Shown: in pieces, positions 51,215 through 59,071 of the stretch | How the letters are laid out: the number at the start of each line of letters is the position of its first letter | Numbering within the stretch: position 1 is the first letter of the stretch | From: a virus | Reading direction: 5' to 3' (one strand) | IMG/VR virus record: IMGVR_UViG_3300009034_000021 | Span: 1 to 64,000 of that record | Length of the DNA stretch: 64,000 nucleotides | Notes under the pieces: model-generated | Seen by the model: only the letters and a program-made list of their open reading frames with translations | The model's database searches: none | What the model was told of the DNA's origin: nothing | Translations under genes and position numbers: made by a program

Positions 51215-53065
51215 TCAATTCACAAAATATAATTCCGACTTGCTCCTCGTCAGTGCAACATACTCAATATTACGTTCCTGCTGCCGTTCCCAGGTCGCTC
51301 TCGCCTTCGGGTGCGGCATCAGGTCGGGCCGCAGGACAAACACACGATCCGCCTCGCCGCCCTTCGCCTTATGCACGCTGGAGAACGTCACGCCCTCGGC
51401 GTCATCGCTGAAAACTTGACTGACTTTGCGCTCCAGTTGGGCGACAGTGCTGCAACCGTCTGACAAGGCGACAATGGTTTCAACCCTATCTCGCAGCGAT
51501 TGTGCTCTCATGCTCTTGCCCAGCCGGTTGAGCTTGCGGACTTCTTTCTTACTATATTCCATCAGGGCGTCAAGCGTATCGGCCAGGCTGTAGACACGTC
51601 GTTTCTTTTGCACTTTCTTGACCAGGTCCATCAAGCCCTTGCCGATGTCTCTGCCGAGGATGACGGCCTTGACGCCACGTCGGATAAGACTAAAGGCTGG
51701 CTCAATTAACGGTGCGTTGCATCGGCAGAGCACCAAGTCATTGACCTGCACTATATTCAGGAATTCATAGCTGGAGATGTCCTTGATTGTGCCTTCTTGT
51801 GCCCAGTCAGCCGCCTCAATGTGCGGCACGAGCCGCTGGGCTAGTGCAACATGAGACGTTGGGCAACGGTAGGATATACTGAGTGGTAACACTGTGGCGT
51901 CTAGCGCCGCAATGATATTCGGCATCGCGTCCACGTCGGCACCACGAAAGCCGTAAATTGACTGGAATTCATCACCCACGGCGATTATCCTGCCGTCATC
52001 TTTGATAGACCTTAGTGCCATTGCAATCTGTGCCTTGTTTAAGTCTTGGCACTCATCAACGAATAAAAAGTCAAATTTTTCACAAGGCGCGATGCCTGTC
52101 GCCGAGAAGAATATCATGTCGTCGTAGTCTATGACTTCAGTCTGTTCAATGGACTTTTCGTAGACTAGTTTGACTAAGTGGTGGATCGTATCAGTATTGC
52201 CGTTAGTCTCAATATTCCACCGGTCGGCGATCCACTCCAAGTTCTCTGGCATCGGCTTTCGCAGGGTCGCCTTGCATAAGCTAACCAGATGTGAGATTGA
52301 CTGGCCGTTCGTCTGCAAGGTGTCATAAACCTGATAGTCTCCTCCCGCAATTTCTGCGGCGGTATCGGCGATGATATGCCACAGTTTGCGTGGTTCAACC
52401 TCAACTTTGCCGAGCGCGCTGCGGATGTTGCCATATCCCAGGCTGTGCAAAGTTGAAACATGCACATGCTCTGGCGCACGCTTCGCGAGCTCTTTGGCAA
52501 TGTGGCGATTGAAAGCCACGAATGCTACCTTGTCGTCTGGCGAAGTGAACTTGAGTCCTTCAACGAGAGCAGTGGTTTTTCCAGACCCAGCAACGGCTTT
52601 GATGACACCATGTCCTGTGCCAGACTTGATGAATTCAAAGATAGCCTTTTGGTATTTTGAGGGCGTGAACACTTTCGATGCTGCCGGCGCAACTTGAGTC
52701 TTGCTACCATTCTTGCCATCTTCCAGCGCCAGTCGCCACAATTTCCTCAACTTGCCGGTCATCCTGTCCTGCCAGCCTGGCTTGCGTGTCGTCCAGGCAT
52801 CCAGCTTGCCCAAGGCGAACCACTTATCAACCTTGCGATAGTGATACTCCACCCACAGCCTGATGCTGTCCTTGCCAGTGCTGGCGGACTTGTCATTGCG
52901 CCTGACTGAACTGCGGATCATGATCCGCTTGTTCGTCTCAGGTATTGGGATGCGATAGGCATGCTCGCCTTGCACAAGACCAGTATATTTCCATAATGGC
53001 TCGCCGGTCTCTTTGTGGGTGGGTAGTGCTTGTTCAAACTGTTCTCTCGTAAAAGTTTCTATCAT
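51215..53065 (-). CDS. Superfamily 1 DNA helicase, UvrD/Rep-like
   Basis: A 616-aa protein. Walker A VAGSGKTTAL (159-168), FVDECQDLN (II), GDEFQSIYGFRGAD (III), LSISYRCP (IV), SSVHKAKGGEADRVFVL (V) and EYVALTRSKSELYFV (VI) are all intact. The first ~150 residues are an added domain of unknown function. It unwinds DNA 3'-5' in replication or recombination. Start chosen at ATG 53065 behind GAGGAGAAG; the frame is open 23 codons further upstream. Confidence 0.9.
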   Translation of the reverse strand: MIETFTREQFEQALPTHKETGEPLWKYTGLVQGEHAYRIPIPETNKRIMIRSSVRRNDKSASTGKDSIRLWVEYHYRKVDKWFALGKLDAWTTRKPGWQDRMTGKLRKLWRLALEDGKNGSKTQVAPAASKVFTPSKYQKAIFEFIKSGTGHGVIKAVAGSGKTTALVEGLKFTSPDDKVAFVAFNRHIAKELAKRAPEHVHVSTLHSLGYGNIRSALGKVEVEPRKLWHIIADTAAEIAGGDYQVYDTLQTNGQSISHLVSLCKATLRKPMPENLEWIADRWNIETNGNTDTIHHLVKLVYEKSIEQTEVIDYDDMIFFSATGIAPCEKFDFLFVDECQDLNKAQIAMALRSIKDDGRIIAVGDEFQSIYGFRGADVDAMPNIIAALDATVLPLSISYRCPTSHVALAQRLVPHIEAADWAQEGTIKDISSYEFLNIVQVNDLVLCRCNAPLIEPAFSLIRRGVKAVILGRDIGKGLMDLVKKVQKKRRVYSLADTLDALMEYSKKEVRKLNRLGKSMRAQSLRDRVETIVALSDGCSTVAQLERKVSQVFSDDAEGVTFSSVHKAKGGEADRVFVLRPDLMPHPKARATWERQQERNIEYVALTRSKSELYFVN

Positions 53066-53246
53066 GGCTTCTCCTCTGGTCGGCGGCCCCGATCCGTCGG
53101 CGGGCGAGGTCTGCCAGCTCTGGCACAATCTCAAAGAAAGGCAGATGGGGATGACTCAATATTTTGCAGACAATAGCGATTGCGCTATCGTTGTGGATAA
53201 TCAAATTTATAAGCCTTTGCTGAGCTTTTGAGTTTTTTGAGTTCAT
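53034..53246 (-). CDS. Hypothetical protein, 70 aa
   Basis: A frame (QQRLINLIIHNDSAIAIVCK, PELADLARRRIGAADQRRSH) ending 31 bp inside the helicase start. Otherwise an unexplained gap of 190 bp, so it is probably real. Function unknown. Confidence 0.45.
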   Translation of the reverse strand: MNSKNSKAQQRLINLIIHNDSAIAIVCKILSHPHLPFFEIVPELADLARRRIGAADQRRSHDRNFYERTV

Positions 53247-53255
53247 TGTAGTCCT

Positions 53256-53447
53256 TCAATCGATCTTTGTTGAGCCAGAAATATACTTGTCCTTCAGCCG
53301 TCGCTGTTCAGCCGACTTCTCGGCATTACTAGCGTCTGGATTCTGTAAGTACCACAAACTCCACTCTCGCCAGGCGTCTGGATGCTGGCTGATACACCAT
53401 GGCCTCTCGTGCGATTCGTGTTTTGGCGTGTATTTCATTACTGCCAT
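53256..53447 (-). CDS. Hypothetical protein, 63 aa
   Basis: Trp-rich small protein (HERPWCISQHPDAWREWSLW). Preceded by GAAAGGG. Function unknown. Confidence 0.5.
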   Translation of the reverse strand: MAVMKYTPKHESHERPWCISQHPDAWREWSLWYLQNPDASNAEKSAEQRRLKDKYISGSTKID

Positions 53448-53509
53448 TTGAATTGAAACCCTTTCTAACAGTCTGCCAGCCAGTTCCGAAGGCAGGCGAG
53501 GTTATAACA

Positions 53510-53581
53510 TCACCTCAACCAGTCCGCGATCTTTATTCCCAGAGAAATGCTCAGTATGATCACTAATATCAAGGACAGCAT
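53510..53581 (-). CDS. Single-span membrane micro-protein, 23 aa
   Basis: MLSLILVIILSISLGIKIAD then WLR. It resembles the preceding micro-gene in its LGxKIA...L..R end, so the pair may be paralogues. AGGGAG upstream lies inside the end of the first one. Confidence 0.45.
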   Translation of the reverse strand: MLSLILVIILSISLGIKIADWLR

Positions 53582-53586
53582 TGCTT

Positions 53587-53679
53587 TTATCTCCCTTCTA
53601 GTTGGGCTACGATTTTTAACCCCAGAAAGATACCCAGAACAAGTACTGCTGTTATTGTGGCTAATCCGGCGATTTGCAT
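53587..53679 (-). CDS. Single-span membrane micro-protein, 30 aa
   Basis: MQIAGLATITAVLVLGIFLG followed by LKIVAQLEGR, with AAAGGAG seven bases before the ATG. It is the first frame after a consensus promoter, so expression is likely. Function unknown; small phage membrane peptides often modify host envelope functions. Confidence 0.55.
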   Translation of the reverse strand: MQIAGLATITAVLVLGIFLGLKIVAQLEGR

Positions 53680-53706
53680 TGTCTAACTCCTTTCTTGTTC
53701 TTGACT

Positions 53707-53748
53707 ATGGTGTATATAGATTATACACCATTTTCACAGTTTTGTCAA
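53707..53748 (-). promoter_or_regulatory. Consensus sigma70 promoter with operator
   Basis: On the minus strand: TTGACA (53748-53743), 17 bp, TATAAT (53725-53720). A perfect inverted repeat ATGGTGTATA (53707-53716) / TATACACCAT (53722-53731) with a 5-bp centre covers the -10. Both the perfect promoter and the operator suggest a strong repressible early promoter. Confidence 0.85.
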
Positions 53749-53775
53749 GGGTGAGTTTTGGAATTCAGATACTCT

Positions 53776-54051
53776 CTAGTCCAGAATACAGTCGTTAAAA
53801 ATCAATGTAATATAGCCGCCTTCGTCCTCGCCGGCGAAAGGCGATCCGCTCAAACGCAGTAATCTACATAGTTTATATCCTTCGACTCTAAAGTGACACC
53901 CTGCCAAATCTGAGAGTAACTTTACTAAGAGAAAACTGTCTATTACGCCAGAAATTTTATAGTGTCCACTATCCAGTATCTCCGGTGGCCAATGGACCCG
54001 ACAAACGTATTTTCCATTGTAGGTGGTCAAGTCTTTTAATTCAATTGTCAT
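53776..54051 (-). CDS. Hypothetical protein, 91 aa
   Basis: Start at ATG 54051 after GGAGATC. Beta-rich (YVCRVHWPPEILDSGHYKIS) and acidic near the end. Overlaps the ThyX-like gene by 11 bp. Confidence 0.55.
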   Translation of the reverse strand: MTIELKDLTTYNGKYVCRVHWPPEILDSGHYKISGVIDSFLLVKLLSDLAGCHFRVEGYKLCRLLRLSGSPFAGEDEGGYITLIFNDCILD

Positions 54052-54598
54052 TGACGATCTCCAATAACGGATACTTTCCACACGGCCTAAACACCTCTGG
54101 ACACCTCTTGCCACGCCACTCACAACTCGCCTGACAAAACTGGCCGACGATCTTGAGAAAGGGGTCGTCACTACTCATCAATTCGGTCTTGATCGCCAGA
54201 ACAACTTCTCTGGTCTCCGGTGTAGCGCACTCGCACAACCGCACTTCCATCATACTGAGTAATGCTTCAAGGTTGAGCCTGTCGCGCGCATTGATGAGCG
54301 CGTCTTGAGGTGTTTTGCGCCTGTCGTATCCCACCGGACTGATGCTATCAGGTCTCTGCGAACGGATGAACCAGTTGTGTCCTATATGGTGACGCACGAG
54401 TTGCACGTGGACATAATAAGGCAGTCCTATCACGTCTATTTGCAACCTTACTGATCGGATTATACTGTGACGGCTGGTGAGAGCTTTTATCAGGAACGTC
54501 TCAGTTAAAGGAAATGGAGCTATTCCTTGTGTAAAAGCAGCGTCGCTGGAGATGTTGTCCCAGTCGTCTAAAAGTTGGATGTGGATTTTAGGTGACAT
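54041..54598 (-). CDS. ThyX-like (flavin-dependent thymidylate synthase fold) protein
   Basis: A 185-aa protein. YYVHVQLVRHHIGHNWFIRS corresponds to the ThyX RHR-x7-S region but is altered, and PQDALINARDRLNLEALLSM follows. The C-terminal CEWRGKRCPEVFRPCG is a cysteine cluster seen in phage members of this group and not in canonical ThyX. It may or may not make dTMP. Start at ATG 54598 behind AAGGAG; 9 codons upstream are also open. Confidence 0.6.
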   Translation of the reverse strand: MSPKIHIQLLDDWDNISSDAAFTQGIAPFPLTETFLIKALTSRHSIIRSVRLQIDVIGLPYYVHVQLVRHHIGHNWFIRSQRPDSISPVGYDRRKTPQDALINARDRLNLEALLSMMEVRLCECATPETREVVLAIKTELMSSDDPFLKIVGQFCQASCEWRGKRCPEVFRPCGKYPLLEIVNDN

Positions 54599-54657
54599 TA
54601 TGCTCCTTGGTTTCGCTGTTTGCAAGGGTGGATTTTGGGCTAGTTATTTGATTTGTC

Positions 54658-55431
54658 TTATTCTTGTTCAGTTTCTCGCTCACACCACAAGCTAACTCCT
54701 CCCTTATCAAACCATTTTACATCCACTACTGTGGTATACTTTTCTTCATATAGACTTTTAAGGTACAAAGCAAATTTGTCAAAAGCAACAACCTCTGTGA
54801 AAATCTGTCTATCCCTGGCCCGTCTTGAGAGCCAGGCTTTTAACTGAGGTTGCCAGTTCCCTATATCGGAATTGCTGTACAATAACATTTCCTTGAATGG
54901 TATGTGGCAAATTGCTCTTTTGTCGTCGCCAGATTCTTCTACTCGATAGTTTCTTACTATTGCCTTTAATCTTTCAGTTTTGATTATGATTCCAACCTCG
55001 CCCCTGAATTCTTGACCGTCAAGCCAAATTATCCACCAGTCTGATTCTGTAGTAGCGAGACCCGATGGTTTTCCGCTACAACTTATTTCGATAGCCAACC
55101 TTCCAGTTTTACTAACTTCGTAATCTCGTTTAAATTCATATTTCCCTTTTGGAAAACTTTCGGCCTCTTGGCCATTTAGCAAATCTAAGTCCCATTCTTT
55201 GCCTGTGTCTTTGTGCCCAAAGAGTTCGGCTGTTTTGATTTCTGGCCTTGGTCGGGAATCATAGGCATACTTTAATATTTCTTCTTTAGCTAAAAGGTTT
55301 CGTTCTGTGCCAGGCTCTTTGTCAAGAGAATCAAAAATATACTTGAGCAAGACTAATTTAGCTTTTGAGGAGAGGTCATTAGTCAGTTTCTTGATAGAGC
55401 GAATAGCGACGATTTCAGGAACTTTACTCAA
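54658..55431 (-). CDS. PD-(D/E)XK-like nuclease
   Basis: A 257-aa protein. KEWDLDLLNG, KGKYEFKRDYEV and RLAIEISCSGKPSGLATTES fit a PD-(D/E)XK core (D, ExK, then the GKPSG-TT-DWW segment of phage resolvase/endonuclease-like families). It overlaps the methyltransferase by 8 bp, so the two are co-translated; they could form a restriction-modification-type pair, or the nuclease may degrade host DNA that lacks the phage mark. Confidence 0.6.
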   Translation of the reverse strand: MSKVPEIVAIRSIKKLTNDLSSKAKLVLLKYIFDSLDKEPGTERNLLAKEEILKYAYDSRPRPEIKTAELFGHKDTGKEWDLDLLNGQEAESFPKGKYEFKRDYEVSKTGRLAIEISCSGKPSGLATTESDWWIIWLDGQEFRGEVGIIIKTERLKAIVRNYRVEESGDDKRAICHIPFKEMLLYSNSDIGNWQPQLKAWLSRRARDRQIFTEVVAFDKFALYLKSLYEEKYTTVVDVKWFDKGGVSLWCERETEQE

Positions 55432-56791
55432 TTGATACTCTTTTCATGGTGATAGCGCAAGCCTTAGATTGTAAATCAAAACCAATCCAACTTCTATTAG
55501 CTTCTATGGCTGCCTCAGCGGTCGTGCCGCTGCCGATAAAAGGGTCACAAACTATACCGTCCGGCGAACACGACGTTACAATTATTCGCTTAATGAGGTC
55601 AAGTGGCAGTTGGTTAGGCCAAGATGTTTTACTTTCGGAAACGTTCTTGACTAAGTTGTATTCCCACCAATCGTATGGGGTTGTTCCCTCTTTGCCCAGA
55701 TGCGCAACCCTCTTATCATTGGGATTTTTGTAAGGTTGTAAGTCCGCTTCGCCTTCAAAGAAAGCAGGCTTGTTGCCTCGTATGTAATAAAGAATAGTTC
55801 TATGCGAACGTCGCCAATTATCATTGGTTTGCCCGGTGTTTGACGGGTAGACCCATGAAAGCCAACGCTGGAAAGTGAAAAGTCCGTCGAGTTGCTGTTT
55901 CCACTGTGCTGCTACCTCTGGGTAGTGCATCAGGTAAAACGCACCACCAGGTTTTAGAACGCGGTATGCTCCCCAGAACCAATGCACGCACCAAGAAAGA
56001 TATTCGCTTTCTTCTTTTTTGTCCTTGAATCCCTCGCCGTAGTTCTTGCTTAGATTGTATGGTGGGTCAGCGAACACCAAATCAATGCTTGCCTCTGGCA
56101 GACCCATGAATCCTTCGAGGCAATCGACTTGATGAACTTTATTTAGTTCATAGACGCCAAGCGTGGGAATAGGTGGTGTCTTTGACTCGTCACTGGAAAT
56201 TTCTTGATTTTCTTCCTCGTCGATTTTTTGTTTTTCTTCTTCGTCACTGTCGGCTTCTGCTTCTTCGGCTTTCTCAGTTTCTTGGATTTCTTTTTTGGGT
56301 CGTTCTATGGTGCGAGGATATTCTCTGCCATCCTTTCCGATAAAGATTTTAACGATTCTAATTTGAAGACGTTCCTCAAGTTTTCTTCTGATTCTTTTGA
56401 CTGTATCCTGATGAACTCCTAAATCTACAGAAATCCAGTTATTAGTCCTTTCAAAATGCAGTTTCAGGAATTTTTCTATAACGCCTTGTCTCTCCTTGCG
56501 TGTGAGAGGCAGGCCATGTTTCAAATTGGCAAGCAAAGCGTACTCCTCGGCTTGCTCCAGAGTACCAAACCTGGCTTCAACTTCTATCTCCTCCAACTTC
56601 AGAATCTCGGCAGCACGATAGCGATGCCAGCCATCTACTAACAAGTAATTACTTTTGTCTGGTATCTTAAAGACTACGATTGGTGGTAGTTGGTCAAAGC
56701 AATCTGCATAACCTTTCGCAATTTCAACATCGGTTTTAGTTCTTGGGCTTAGTTTACTATCTCTTTCAATCTGCTTCAATCTCAGCTTCAT
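55424..56791 (-). CDS. ParB-like domain fused to DNA methyltransferase
   Basis: A 455-aa protein. Residues 1-100 are ParB/Srx-like (YLLVDGWHRYRAAEILKL). Residues ~165-205 are an acidic linker. Residues ~215-455 are an amino-methyltransferase: FADPPYNLS (242-248, motif IV) and CDPFIGSGTTAEAA (motif I) in beta-class order. It methylates A-N6 or C-N4. The HTH-like LGVHQDTVKRIRRKL follows the ParB domain. Phages use such enzymes to evade restriction or regulate packaging. Confidence 0.88.
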   Translation of the reverse strand: MKLRLKQIERDSKLSPRTKTDVEIAKGYADCFDQLPPIVVFKIPDKSNYLLVDGWHRYRAAEILKLEEIEVEARFGTLEQAEEYALLANLKHGLPLTRKERQGVIEKFLKLHFERTNNWISVDLGVHQDTVKRIRRKLEERLQIRIVKIFIGKDGREYPRTIERPKKEIQETEKAEEAEADSDEEEKQKIDEEENQEISSDESKTPPIPTLGVYELNKVHQVDCLEGFMGLPEASIDLVFADPPYNLSKNYGEGFKDKKEESEYLSWCVHWFWGAYRVLKPGGAFYLMHYPEVAAQWKQQLDGLFTFQRWLSWVYPSNTGQTNDNWRRSHRTILYYIRGNKPAFFEGEADLQPYKNPNDKRVAHLGKEGTTPYDWWEYNLVKNVSESKTSWPNQLPLDLIKRIIVTSCSPDGIVCDPFIGSGTTAEAAIEANRSWIGFDLQSKACAITMKRVSIE

Positions 56792-56827
56792 TACAATCTC
56801 CTAGTCTGTGTTGTGCTTCTCTTAGTT

Positions 56828-56902
56828 AATAGTTAATTAATTAATCACTAGATATATAGTCTTTGGCTCCTATATAATCAGGTTTCTAATTAATTAACTA
56901 TT
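56828..56902. repeat. AT-rich 16-bp inverted repeat
   Basis: AATAGTTAATTAATTA (56828-56843) is exactly complementary to TAATTAATTAACTATT (56887-56902), spaced 43 bp. The right arm runs into the end of the 56,894 gene. The interval is AT-rich. Candidate regulator-binding site, cruciform or replication-origin element. Confidence 0.7.
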
Positions 56903-57469
56903 AATTAACTTCCAGTAGCCGCGTCTCGCGTTGCCGGAATATCCTTTCCGGCTGGCTATATTTTTCATCAAATTCCAGTCGTCTTCACTGGTCACAATGC
57001 CTTTGACTTCTGCTGCCTGTCTGATACTGTCCACTTCAACTTCCATGCCGCCGGCCAGTGTATAGCCGATCCAGTCCTCCATAACCTTGCTTTTTGCTCT
57101 GGGTGTGGGTAGCTGAAGCTGATAATTCTCAAGAAAGCTTTCGTGGTCTATCTCGTTTTCTTCACAGAACTGTTTGAATTCTTCTAGGGTGCTTTGTTCG
57201 TAGATGTACTCAAGTTGTCCCTTTTCAATGACTCTGGCTTGCTTCTCCAGCCATTTTCTAGATATTGCAAAAGCTCGTTTATCTATCTTGCCCTCTAATT
57301 CTTTGGAGTTGGCAAGTAAATTCAAACCCTCCCTGAAGATGCGGTTTATTGCTTTTGTCCTGGAGTCTCCTAGTGCCGCCCAAACTTTGATGAATTTTTC
57401 ATCAGTTGCAAGTACTTCTTCTGGGCCGCCTTTGATGTAAGCAGGATAGACACGCAGCATCTCGGCCAT
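56894..57469 (-). CDS. Hypothetical protein, 191 aa
   Basis: AGGAGA precedes the ATG. Predominantly helical (AFAISRKWLEKQARVIEKGQ, FKQFCEENEIDHESFLENYQ), C-terminal ASRKGYSGNARRGYWKL basic. It is translated behind the complex leader at 57,491-57,575. Function unknown; a regulator is possible. Confidence 0.6.
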   Translation of the reverse strand: MAEMLRVYPAYIKGGPEEVLATDEKFIKVWAALGDSRTKAINRIFREGLNLLANSKELEGKIDKRAFAISRKWLEKQARVIEKGQLEYIYEQSTLEEFKQFCEENEIDHESFLENYQLQLPTPRAKSKVMEDWIGYTLAGGMEVEVDSIRQAAEVKGIVTSEDDWNLMKNIASRKGYSGNARRGYWKLINS

Positions 57470-57490
57470 ACTAGTCTCCTAAAACGCAAA

Positions 57491-57575
57491 ACGTCTCTTG
57501 GTGACGGCCCCTCCGGTTGGCAAGAAGGGGGCTGGCGAACCCCTGACGAGAAAAGGGGTCGTCACCAAGAGACGT
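57491..57575 (-). promoter_or_regulatory. Three-way-junction leader structure
   Basis: A 16-bp perfect stem (ACGTCTCTTGGTGACG, 57491-57506, with 57560-57575) encloses two hairpins: GCCCC (57507-57511) with 57528-57532, and ACCCCT (57539-57544) with AGGGGT (57554-57559). Read on the minus strand it lies 22 bp upstream of the 57,469 start, followed by T-runs and AGGAGA. It resembles a structured 5' leader or attenuator. Confidence 0.8.
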
Positions 57576-57602
57576 CTTTTAATAAAGTGAGTATTGTGCT
57601 GT

Positions 57603-57631
57603 GTTATCAATTTGCCAACCTTTCTCGTCAA
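57603..57631 (-). promoter_or_regulatory. Putative sigma70 promoter
   Basis: Minus strand TTGACG (57631-57626), 17 bp, GATAAC (57608-57603). It would start a transcript about 20 bp before the structured leader. Confidence 0.45.
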
Positions 57632-57693
57632 TCTTATTTATTAAGCAACGGGTGCGCCATTCCCGCCGCCACGGGCCTGGGCCCGCCGAGGTT

Positions 57694-57722
57694 ATTCTAT
57701 CACGAATCGCCTATCCTGTCAA
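57694..57722 (-). promoter_or_regulatory. Sigma70 promoter at the end of the 57,700 gene
   Basis: Minus strand TTGACA (57722-57717), 17 bp, TAGAAT (57699-57694). It overlaps the end of the exported-peptide gene and precedes a GC-rich palindrome (CGGGCC/GGCCCG, 57672-57685). Together with the site at 57,603-57,631 it gives tandem promoters. Confidence 0.6.
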
Positions 57723-57984
57723 CCTGGCCGTCATACCCTGAGCTCGCCTGGTCTCTCACGACAATCGGCAGATATATGCTTAATCTCACCGGTGGCATCA
57801 ATGTTCTCACAGGCACAACCGTCACCGGAACCGTAGGCATCGCCGTAGGCCAAACTCTCGTCTCGCCTGTGGGCCAAGTTTTCGTCGGCCAAGGTGTGGG
57901 TTCGTTTGCTAACACATTGCTAAGACCTAAGATACACGTTACAAACGTAATTAACAACAGCAACCTAAATTTCTTACACAGCAT
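57700..57984 (-). CDS. Exported Pro/Thr-rich protein with YLPIV motif
   Basis: A 94-aa protein. Signal peptide LLLLITFVTCILGLSNVLAN, then PTPWPTKTWPTGETRVWP-type repeats and SIYLPIVVRDQ. Such Y-L-P-x-V-x-R segments recur in Chloroflexota exported proteins. AGAGGAT precedes the ATG. Function unknown. Confidence 0.6.
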   Translation of the reverse strand: MLCKKFRLLLLITFVTCILGLSNVLANEPTPWPTKTWPTGETRVWPTAMPTVPVTVVPVRTLMPPVRLSIYLPIVVRDQASSGYDGQVDRIGDS

Positions 57985-58003
57985 TTTTATCCTCTACTTA
58001 AAT

Positions 58004-58213
58004 TCAATCTAGTGCAGCCGCTTCGCCGAATTCCTTGACGAATTTCTCTACCATCTTGGTTAGCTCTGCATACGATACATCCTTGCTGTTGCGCGAAACA
58101 GGAAAGTGAAAGTCCCAATCACAAAATGACGCCAGGATCGCGTTTAGGCTGCCCTTTGCGCGCTCCCATTCCATGTAGCGTGTTGCTAAAATTATCTGTC
58201 TGTTCGTCGTCAT
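58004..58213 (-). CDS. Hypothetical protein, 69 aa
   Basis: Start at ATG 58213 after AAAGGAATAACG. Helical protein (TRYMEWERAKGSLNAILASF). The longer open frame to 58,255 has no site. Confidence 0.5.
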   Translation of the reverse strand: MTTNRQIILATRYMEWERAKGSLNAILASFCDWDFHFPVSRNSKDVSYAELTKMVEKFVKEFGEAAALD

Positions 58214-58227
58214 CGTTATTCCTTTGT

Positions 58228-58386
58228 CTAGTCGTCTTCGGACGGTATCGGCCATTCGTGTCCTGCTAAGCTCGCCACTTCAACTCCGCATTCTGGGCAA
58301 ACATGCTTAAACACCTTGCCGGTGGTCGAGCTTTCAACAGGATTCATCTTCGTGCCACATTTCGGACAAATCTCGTCTTTAGACAT
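58228..58386 (-). CDS. Zinc-ribbon protein, 52 aa
   Basis: CPKCG at 7-11 and CPECG at 30-34 around a short loop, then an acidic tail (IPSEDD). GGAAAGG before the ATG. Confidence 0.6.
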   Translation of the reverse strand: MSKDEICPKCGTKMNPVESSTTGKVFKHVCPECGVEVASLAGHEWPIPSEDD

Positions 58387-58404
58387 TTTTGCGACCTTTC
58401 CAAG

Positions 58405-58488
58405 TCATTTTGGCTTTTTCCCGTAGCCGCCCTTCGGCGTCGTCTGTTTGATTGGTTTTGACCCACCCTTCGGTTTTCTTTTCGTCAC
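58405..58488 (-). CDS. Very small basic protein, 27 aa
   Basis: GTG start behind AAAGGAG; lysine/glycine-rich (KGGSKPIKQTTPKGGYGKK). Possibly nucleic-acid binding. Low certainty. Confidence 0.4.
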   Translation of the reverse strand: MTKRKPKGGSKPIKQTTPKGGYGKKPK

Positions 58489-58504
58489 GTTGCCTTCTCC
58501 TTTC

Positions 58505-58720
58505 TCAATGATGCGCCGAGTGCGCATGCCGTTTTGATCTCACGACATGACGGCGCGAATGTTTTGGCCTGGTGCGCTTGAATTTGCTAGAATGTCGCCG
58601 TTGCTTCGCTCGCTTGCGCCGAGCTATAGCCGTCCTGACTGCAAATTTGATTGCTGGCTTGTCAATACTTCGCCCGTGTCGTCCGGTCGCGCCCGGAAAC
58701 TCACTATATGCCATGCTCAT
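58505..58720 (-). CDS. Arg/His-rich small protein, 71 aa
   Basis: An exceptionally good ribosome site, AAGGAGGT, lies six bases before the ATG. The second half is a run of basic residues (RRKRAKQRRHSSKFKRTR). Probably binds DNA or RNA; highly expressed if translated. Confidence 0.6.
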   Translation of the reverse strand: MSMAYSEFPGATGRHGRSIDKPAIKFAVRTAIARRKRAKQRRHSSKFKRTRPKHSRRHVVRSKRHAHSAHH

Positions 58721-58899
58721 CTGGACCTCCTTCGCTTGAATAGGCTATCAAGGTTGGGCAAGATGTGTTCCTCCCGTTTGAGTGCTCCACATTTCGTACA
58801 TATGTACTGCCGCTTTTGTATGGCACTAGAGGCGGATACCTTTCGTATTACAGTATCAGTCTCAGCCTTGCAATTTCTACAGTACATGATTTTCCTCAT
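58717..58899 (-). CDS. Zinc-ribbon protein, 60 aa
   Basis: YCRNCKAETD and ICTKCGALKR knuckles, basic C-terminus (LFKRRRSR). ATGA overlap with the basic protein downstream. Confidence 0.6.
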   Translation of the reverse strand: MRKIMYCRNCKAETDTVIRKVSASSAIQKRQYICTKCGALKREEHILPNLDSLFKRRRSR

Positions 58900-59071
58900 G
58901 ACTTAAAGCCGCCAGGCGGTCTGCAAGTTGGTAAAAATAGTGTTCGTACAGCACAATCGTTGCTTCGGATATCGTACCCTTTTCATTGCTTTCTAATCTG
59001 TCAGCCAATGCATTGAAACTCAGTTGGCGCAGTCTGTCACTGGCCTCCAGGACGACGTTACTATTACTCAT
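58877..59071 (-). CDS. Hypothetical helical protein, 64 aa
   Basis: LEASDRLRQLSFNALADRLE. ATGA overlap with the upstream gene. Function unknown. Confidence 0.5.
   Translation of the reverse strand: MSNSNVVLEASDRLRQLSFNALADRLESNEKGTISEATIVLYEHYFYQLADRLAALSHEENHVL

Noticed and set aside
57587-58012. Rightward 141-aa frame with VTGTVGIAVGQT-type sequence
   Set aside because: It is the shadow of the leftward exported Pro/Thr-rich gene, which has a signal peptide and ribosome site.
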